Below are positions 57,694-64,000 of a stretch of 64,000 bases of DNA, piece after piece. Made by a program: the position numbers and the translations under genes. Numbering within the stretch: position 1 is the first letter of the stretch; each line of letters begins with the position of its first letter. Location: assembly GCA_030220185.1 (NCBI GenBank), contig JASPKZ010007287.1, positions 132,501-196,500 on the forward strand, written 5' to 3'. The DNA comes from Diploptera punctata. Lineage: Eukaryota > Arthropoda > Insecta > Blattodea > Blaberidae. The notes beneath the pieces are model-generated. The model made no database searches. It saw nothing but the letters and a program-made list of their open reading frames with translations, and had not been told where the DNA came from.

Positions 57694-59197
57694 ATAACCC
57701 TGAGATCTCTTGCCTACCACTGAGAACCGGTGCAAACTGTAACCTTTACAACCAGCTTTTATGCTTAGTTTTTCTACACCTTTTAATGGTACATCTATCG
57801 GATCATTGTGATCACATAAAATAGTCATGCTATCCATTGTCGGTACAAAATACAACCATTCATTATTATTTAGTTGAAACCAAAGTGTAGACATTATTTG
57901 CAAGATTCGTTTTTCACAACTACTAAAAACATCAGATCTCGGTTGCATTAATTTTACTGCACAATTATCGTGCATATGTGCTGATAATAACGGTTGCGTC
58001 TGTTTGCAAACGAATACACCACAACTTTACATTTATTTAATTTCGACGTACTTGTCATAAAATAATATTACCTAGCTTTATCAATACTTAATTATTTCCT
58101 TTTCTGTGTCCACATAGACATATTTACCACTTTCTGCTAAAGGCACAGGCATTTGTATTAATTTATAAACATCATAAGTACCTCTATTAATTAAAGGCAA
58201 TACAAATACGTAAATAACATCCCTTTGTTAACATAAACATTTAATTCGCTAACCTTAGATATTAAATGTGCTGAATCTTTACACAATGGGAAAGGTAGAC
58301 TAGTGTCCTTAGGAAATTATAAGGAATCTTTCCTTAAGGTATCAATTATCTTGGTTGGTGATAGGACTTGCGGTTGGAGAATACCCTTTTGTGCATTCAC
58401 CACACCATTCATTAAAATATATAAATGTCTTTGTATGTGAATAATTGCATCTCTTATTCTACTAATATGCCCTTCAGCCATTAGTTTATCGTTCCAATAT
58501 TCAAAATTTATAGCTTCTTCCTTCTTTATCTCATTAACTGCGTCTTTTAATATTAACAAACCGTCATTTACTAGTTTGCTGTTGTATGTCATATCAGCTA
58601 CGGTCTCATTGATTGTACCCAAAGTCGCTCTTACGTCGAAACTTGATCTTTAATTAACTTCGTCATACCTTGCGAATTTTGCTCAAAATTTCCTATCTGT
58701 TCATTATAATAACTCGCGTCATCCGCATCCATAGTTCCGAATAGTATCTTATTTAGTTCTCCAATGAAATTGAACACACCTCTTTTTCCTCTACTCCTTT
58801 CTCCCTTCATACCTGTTACCCCTTTAATGTTTCCCTACTTTTGAATAACATTAACATTTTAGATTCTATGTCTCTCCTGAATTCTATGCAATCCGTCCAA
58901 TTAGATAGTTTCGGAATTTTACACAAGTTGGTCAGTATGTCTGACGTACTGTCTCAATGATTCTAGTTCTTGATCTGTCTCTTTAACATCAAGATATATT
59001 ACTGTCTTCCACTGGGTGTTATATAAACTTACAATTCCTAATTTTTCATAGTACAGCCCATGTCCATCATTAAACTTCTCAACAGTATACCTTAAGTTCC
59101 CTACATTGTCGGACCTTACTGTCATAGTTACACTTAATAAAACACTAATGTTAAAATTACACACATGATTAACATTGTTGACTCCTGTAATCGACAC
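57535..59197 (-). pseudogene. Errantivirus/Gypsy env-like gene (baculovirus F-like), broken
   Basis: Old envelope-type gene of an LTR retroelement, read on the minus strand in three main pieces. 59197-58919 is the N-terminal region with GLYYEKLGIVSLYNTQWKTV near residues 49-68. A middle stretch holds a dibasic furin-like site (R-G-K-R followed by G-V-F-N-F) at about 58775-58795, marking a surface/transmembrane boundary. 58622-58317 and 57975-57535 follow, the latter with WLYFVPTMD and CKGYSLHRF. The family normally makes a secreted and membrane-anchored fusion glycoprotein. Frames are separated by stops and shifts (at least near 58640, 58860 and between 57975 and 58317), and I see no intact anchor. 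Family assignment is good, activity is not expected. Confidence 0.75.
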
Positions 59198-59335
59198 CTG
59201 AAAAGATAAAATACTTACTTTACTACTCTTTTCTTAATAAAACGGTTTTAATCTGTTAATATGTACTTTTTTGCGTTTTTCTTCCCTTTTTAATAACTGC
59301 ATTTACGTTATTAGCTTCTACTACTTCGTATGGTC

Positions 59336-61845
59336 CTATCCATTGTTACTTAATTTCTTCGACCTACCCCTTCTGACTGTTTCATCATATAAGAGAACAA
59401 GGTCTCCCTCTTTAAATATACAAGGTTCCGCCTTTTCATTAAAATATTCTTTACTTTTTTCCTTATGCGCAATTAACTTTTGCCTAGCTATTTCATGCGC
59501 CGTTTGTAAACTTGATTTCAGTTCGTTCGTATAATCCTCATACGTATATTGAACCTCGGGTTTATTCTTTAGTGCAGTAGGTATTTCTGCTTTACGCCCA
59601 AATAGTAACTCAAATGGCGTATATCCTGTGGAGGTGTGTACACTCGTATTGTACACAAACATTGCATATGGGACCCACAAATCCCAATTTCTTTGATCCT
59701 CTTGGATATAGTGTCTTAGATATTCTGCTAAGACTCGGTGACTTCTCTCGAATCCGCCGTTCGATTCTGGGTGAAACGCCGTGGTTTGCACTTTTCTTAT
59801 CTTTAAAAGTTTACACACATTTCTAAATAATTCACTTACGAAATTCGAACCTTGGTCCGTTAATAACTCTTGTGGAGTACCGTACTTTAAAATTATTTCC
59901 GATACGAATTGCTTCGCTACGGTTTCCGCCTCTTGCTTAATTCGTCCTGAAACGTTAATGTGTATTTATTTCCTGCATCAGTGTCCACGAGTGGCCCTAC
60001 CATGTCCATGGCACAATTTTCAAATGGTCTTTTCGTCGTGGTAGTAATTACCATAGGCGCCTTTTTCTTTGGTTTCAATAATTTATTCATTTGGCAACTT
60101 TTACATATTTTTACATATTTTTCGATGTCTGCTCTCATATTAGGCCAATGATATTTTTCCTTGATTGCTTCATATGTCCTATTCATACCTTTATGCCCCC
60201 GTATGGCGAATCGTGATATTCGTACAATGTCGCTTTTCTACTTTCTTCGTCAGCCTCAATTGTCACGTTTACATCTCCCCTTTCATTACTTTTATACTTT
60301 TCGATCTCCGGGCTTTCATCCTCCGTTTCAACGGCTTCTATATTCCTAACCATACTCACTGTAGGAGGTATTCTGCTTAGCGCGTCTGCGTTCGTATTGA
60401 GTTTTGCTTTTTATACACGATTTCATAATCGCATTCTTCTAACTGTATTCTCCACCTCAGGAGCCTACTTCCTAGATCTTTCACGCACATGATCCATGTT
60501 AAAGGTTTGTGGTCGCTCACAGCCTTAAATTTTCTTCCATATAGATATGGCCTAAAATATTTAATTCCCCATACAATGGCTAACAACTCCTTTTCTGTCG
60601 TGCTGTAGTTCTTTTCAGCACTATTTAAACTTCTCCTAGCGTATGCAATAGGCAGATCCTTACCTACTGGACCTTGGGATAGGACTGCTCCTACACCATC
60701 ATTGCTAGCATCCGTGGTTACCACAAACTCTTTCGAGAAGTCTCCTTGAGAGATTGGAATGCGTTTTCTTGCGCACTCCCCCATTCATATTTTACATCTT
60801 TCTTTATCAATTTGTGCAGTGGAGCTGCAATTTTGCTAAAGATGGGTACAAACCTTCTATAGTACCCCGCTAGACCTAAAAATCCTTTCAATTGTTTCAT
60901 GGTAGTCGGTACCGGAAACTTTTCAATAGCCTCGATCTTCTTCGGATCGGGTTTGACTCCGTTCTCTGTAATTACATGCCCTAAGTAATTTACTTCTTTT
61001 CTCAAAAATTCACATTTATCTGGCTGTAGTTTAAGTGTGTACTTTCTGAATCTTTCGATGACTTCTCTTAGTTATCTGTCATGCTCCTCTAGCGATGTTG
61101 CATATATCACGAGATCGTCTAGAAATACAAAGCATCGACTCCCCTTCAGGCCACTCAGCACACTATTCATCATTCTTTGAAATGTCGCTAGAGCCGTCTT
61201 TAACCCGAACGGAAGTCGTTTATACTGCCAATGACCCTGCTTGGTACCAAAAGCAGTCTTCTCTTTACCATCAGGGTTCATCTCAATCTGATGGTACCCT
61301 TGGATCATATCCACGCAACTTCGACTTCCCCAGTTGGTCCAATATTTCGTTGATATCTGGTAAAGGATATGCATCCCTATCGTTCTGTCATTCAATTTCC
61401 TATAGTCGATAACTAGACGCCATTTTTGTATCCCACTCGCATCTAATTTCTTGGGTACAATTAACATTGGACTATTCCAAGGTGATTGCGATTCTTCCAA
61501 CACACCTTCATTTAATAGTTTAGTTACCTGTCTCTCGACATCCTCCCGCTGGGATTCAGGTAGCCTATATGGTCTGGAGTTTATGGGTTGAGTTCCCGGT
61601 TCCACTACTATCGAGTGCTGCATAGCCGGAGTGCAAGACAATTCATCTCCCTGAAGATGAAATATATCTTGGAACTCATAACAAGTGGTTTCCAACAATT
61701 TTCTTTCCTCTTTATTTAGGTGTTCTAGGCGCAGTTGGTTCAATACCTCCTCGCCTCTATTTTTAGGTTTAGTGTTAGCTGATTTAACGCTATTTACTTT
61801 AATTTGCGGAATCTTCTGTTCCTTGCTTTCAAAATTTTCTATTTC
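59336..61845 (-). pseudogene. Gypsy-type pol (RT, RNase H, integrase), broken
   Basis: Minus-strand order is normal Ty3/Gypsy pol without protease. RT (within 61072-61995) has SRPYRLPESQREDVERQV, WRLVIDYRKLN and FVFLDDLVIYATS (catalytic Asp pair). An in-frame stop near 61073-61075 interrupts it, and the same frame resumes to 60718 with NYLGHVITENGVKPDPKK and LKGFLGLAGYYRRF. After a frameshift, RNase H (60377-60784) has VVTTDASNDGVGAVLSQG, TEKELLAIVW and SDHKPLTWI. Integrase follows with an H-H/CKSCQMNK zinc motif and AMDMVGPLVD (59917-60186), then TAFHPESNGGFERSHRVLAE (59336-59818). Gag, protease and the 5' LTR are missing. It is followed by env on the same strand, as in errantiviruses. Confidence 0.88.
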
Positions 61846-62757
61846 TAAAGGTGTCGGGTCTGGGGAATGGGGAGGCCACATCATTGGCGCTGCACGGCCA
61901 ATCCATCTACCGGGAAAAGCTTGATTTAGGTAGTCCCGAACCGTAATAGCAAAATGAGGTGGTGCCCCATCCTGTTGAAAAACAACAGTATCCATAATAC
62001 ATCAGATATCAATCGGGGTTCCAAAAAGTGTTCCAACATATCGATGTATACTTTTCCAGTAACAGTTTTCTCTGCAAACATGAAGGGACCGTAAACTGTT
62101 GACCTGGTTAATCCGAACCACACATATACTTTGGGTGAGTCCCGTTCCCACTCCTACATCACATTTGTTTGGTCCTCTTCCCATATCCTGCAATTGTATC
62201 TATTCATATGTCCACATGTGTGGAATGTAGTCTCATTACTAAATAAGATATTTTCCATTAAATTGTTATTTTCCACAGCTTCTAGTAGATCATGACACGC
62301 AGCTTCTCTGGTTGCATAGTCCTCAGCTTCAAGTTTATGCACGACCTGGATGTGATATGCACGTTTGTGCAATTTGTAGCGGAGAGTTCTCCACACAGTG
62401 GTTTGAGGAATACCCAGCTCTCTACTGTCTCCTGGTTGATGCAGAGGGGCTGCGAGTGATCACATCCTGTACATTTTGCACGGTATCTGGTGGTACGGCC
62501 GGTCTCCCTGGACGCTCTGCAACACTACCATTATGCTGAAATTTATTGACCAGGTTCTCTATAGCCAGCCTGGTAGGGCCTGGTTTTCTAAATTTACGGG
62601 CGAAATCTGCCCGCGTTTGTTCATACGCCATACCACGAAGATGAGCAGAAACAACAGCTATTCTTTCTTCTTTAGTTAGCATACTGTTATATTACCTGCA
62701 TCAAAAATTAATAGTCACTGTATCATCAAAATGTACAGTGACTTTTGAATCACCCTG
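61846..62757 (-). pseudogene. Mariner/Tc1-like transposase with DUF4817-type N-terminus, fused to Gypsy pol
   Basis: The outer end at 62755 reads, on the minus strand, CAGGGTGATTCAAAAGTCAC followed by TGTAC, a TIR-like end next to TA. The coding is in pieces: the helix-turn-helix N-terminus 62682-62422 (MLTKEERIAVVSAHLRGMAY, FARKFRKPGP, ERPGRPAVPPDTVQNVQ), 62396-62154 (WRTLRYKLHKRAYHIQVVHK, ILFSNETTFHTCGHMNRYNC) and the C-terminal part from 61995 (VVFQQDGAPPH, GRWIGRAAP, WPPHSPDPTPL). The first catalytic position reads FSNE where the family usually has FSDE, so Asp is replaced by Asn. The second Asp and the third-site SPD are present. The 3' end and second TIR are missing: the sequence passes directly into Gypsy pol at about 61845. 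Confidence 0.85.
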
Positions 62758-62759
62758 TA

Positions 62760-63120
62760 CTTGTGATTAATTAAAATTATCGCTGCTTTCATTTTAGAAC
62801 AAAAATAAATTGTAAACGGATCCATGTTTACTGAATATTTTCACTTCTATTCATTTTTATTCCAATCCGTACTTCTTGGACCATCATATTGTAATATTTA
62901 ATATCCGAGCCGAATAATTAATTTCCATATGGTTGCGTTTTTTTAACCACTGGACTGTCATATTTATCAATTACATATTCCTACACTGTATAGTAAAACT
63001 AATAAATATCGCAAGTTAATATTTTGATTAAAATACCCTTTGAATTAACAATCGCAACAAGAACCTAGGCATTGTAACATGCGAAAGCTCAGAAGTATTT
63101 CAGAAAGTTATTTATTACTG
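62760..63120. other. No feature recognised
   Basis: Unassigned AT-rich sequence. I looked here for gag or LTR sequence belonging to the Gypsy element and saw none. Confidence 0.5.
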
Positions 63121-63124
63121 TATT

Positions 63125-63905
63125 ACAGTAAAACTTGATCAAAGCGGAATCGCATGGGACCAATTTTTCCCCACATTAGACAACATTCCGCATTATAAAA
63201 AAAACAAAAAATATTAACCAATCTTAGATTATAGAGCACCGTATATGTCTTTTTATCTACCTTGAATTAATTGTAGTCCCGCTGCAGTTGGAAAGTGAAG
63301 TATAGTATGTATGAGCTACTTCGACGGTAACGCGCGAAAAAAAAACAGTCCGTTTCGTCAGCGTTAAAAAGCCTCTTAGGCGCGTATCCTGAAATTAAAG
63401 TGTACAGTTTTGGTTTCCACTCACTCACTATACTTTTGTCCACATCCTCTCAATCCTCGCAAATTTCATTCCACACTACATTGTGTCGTCTTTTAAAACT
63501 GTTCACAACAAACCTGAAAATGTCTTGAAATCGTTATTCCCTACGGATATAGCAACAGCTAGAGCTTGACTTTGGAGCATCGGTCCGGAAATTTGAAGAT
63601 TTTTATATCGTTGATTTCTTCACTCTTCTTTTTTTTTACCATTTCCTTGCATTCATTCATTCGTTATTTTTTTCTGCTTTAAAATCTCACAAATTTGGGG
63701 GTTTCTTTTTCCCCATATAAATTTAGTCATTATTTCGCGTACTAAGAGTTTGTTTTTCTGTATCTTCAAATACTTTCACTTTTTCATTTAATGACAATGA
63801 TACATACGATTTAGCCATCTTTATTCCGTAAATTTAGAACGCTACCTGTGAAAGATACGTACATAATTGATCTCAGATCTTAAACTAATTTAAGATTTTA
63901 CAGTG
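63125..63905 (-). pseudogene. pogo/Tigger-like transposase N-terminal remnant
   Basis: Minus-strand pieces of a CENP-B-type transposase in changing frames: MAKSYVSLSLNEKVKVFEDT with STRNN (about 63822-63740), KRRVKKSTI, GPMLQSQALAVAIS with NNDFKTFSG (about 63575-63500), VSEWKPKLYTLISGY and LFNADETDCFF-like coding (the NADE/TD catalytic area, about 63400-63340). Several stops and frameshifts. The left end TTACAGTAAAACTTGATC (63124) and the reverse complement of the right end, CACTGTAAAATCTTAA (about 63892-63907), are similar and may be the two TIRs, making a ~780-bp internally deleted element. Confidence 0.72.
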
Positions 63906-64000
63906 CACTGGTTATTTGTAAGACAGATGTCACATGCCAAATATTTGTTAAACAAACCTGTATTTCGCAAAACGGGTGTGCAGCGAAGCCGAAAAAGTTC

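Noticed and set aside
59271..61924. Plus-strand frames of 60-105 codons across the Gypsy element
   Set aside because: Antisense shadows of pol and env.
62760..64000. 5' LTR, gag or protease of the Gypsy element
   Set aside because: No gag zinc knuckle, DTG/DSG protease motif or LTR match to the 57-kb side was seen.

Overview
This window looks like repeat-dense, AT-rich intergenic DNA from a large insect genome. The mixture of tRNA-headed SINEs, RTE-type LINEs with short microsatellite tails, long (ATT)n tracts, hAT, pogo and mariner remnants and an env-bearing Gypsy element is what I would expect from a cockroach or related orthopteroid. The species guess (Periplaneta-like) is inference from family resemblance only. 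I see no intact host protein-coding gene. The closest candidate is a damaged DUF7869-type gene tail at 5.3-6.3 kb that still has a clean intron.

Layout. 0-6.3 kb: a decayed pogo/Tc1-like transposase gene interrupted by a LINE with an inverted 5' end, then simple repeats, then the DUF7869-like gene tail. 6.3-9.7 kb: mostly unassigned sequence with short repeat fragments. 10.1-16.6 kb: a nested composite on the minus strand, in which an RTE-like LINE (family A) bounded by a 14-bp target-site duplication (TSD) has been entered by a second LINE (family B) and by a tRNA-derived SINE with its own 14-bp TSD. 17.3-19.0 kb: four copies of one tRNA-derived SINE (family S), three with readable TSDs.

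19.7-34.15 kb: one ~14.4-kb tandem satellite with a unit of about 86-87 bp, roughly 150 copies by my estimate. It is homogeneous in the middle and decayed at both edges, carries duplicated multi-unit blocks, and has been entered by a LINE, a LINE tail, a foldback insertion and an (AAT)n tract. 34.15-39.8 kb: an unassigned insertion in the array tail, a tRNA-Tyr-like pseudogene, a 478-bp foldback element, two SINEs and nested LINE fragments.

39.8-46.5 kb: the best-preserved LINE (family A, TSD-bounded, endonuclease plus a 683-codon RT frame), fragments of the same family, and a complete 1.13-kb non-autonomous hAT element with matching terminal inverted repeats (TIRs) and an 8-bp TSD. 46.5-56.8 kb: LINE and SINE fragments, a probable Penelope-like fragment, long (TTA)n and (GT)n tracts. 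57-61.85 kb: a broken Gypsy/errantivirus-like pol-env element on the minus strand whose pol is joined in frame to the end of a mariner-like transposase (61.85-62.76 kb). 63.1-63.9 kb: a pogo/Tigger-type transposase remnant.

The genes do not form a pathway. The window is best read as a stratified record of transposition and satellite expansion. Edges of fragments without TSDs are good to about 10-50 bp. Family assignments rest on motif reading by eye, not on searches.
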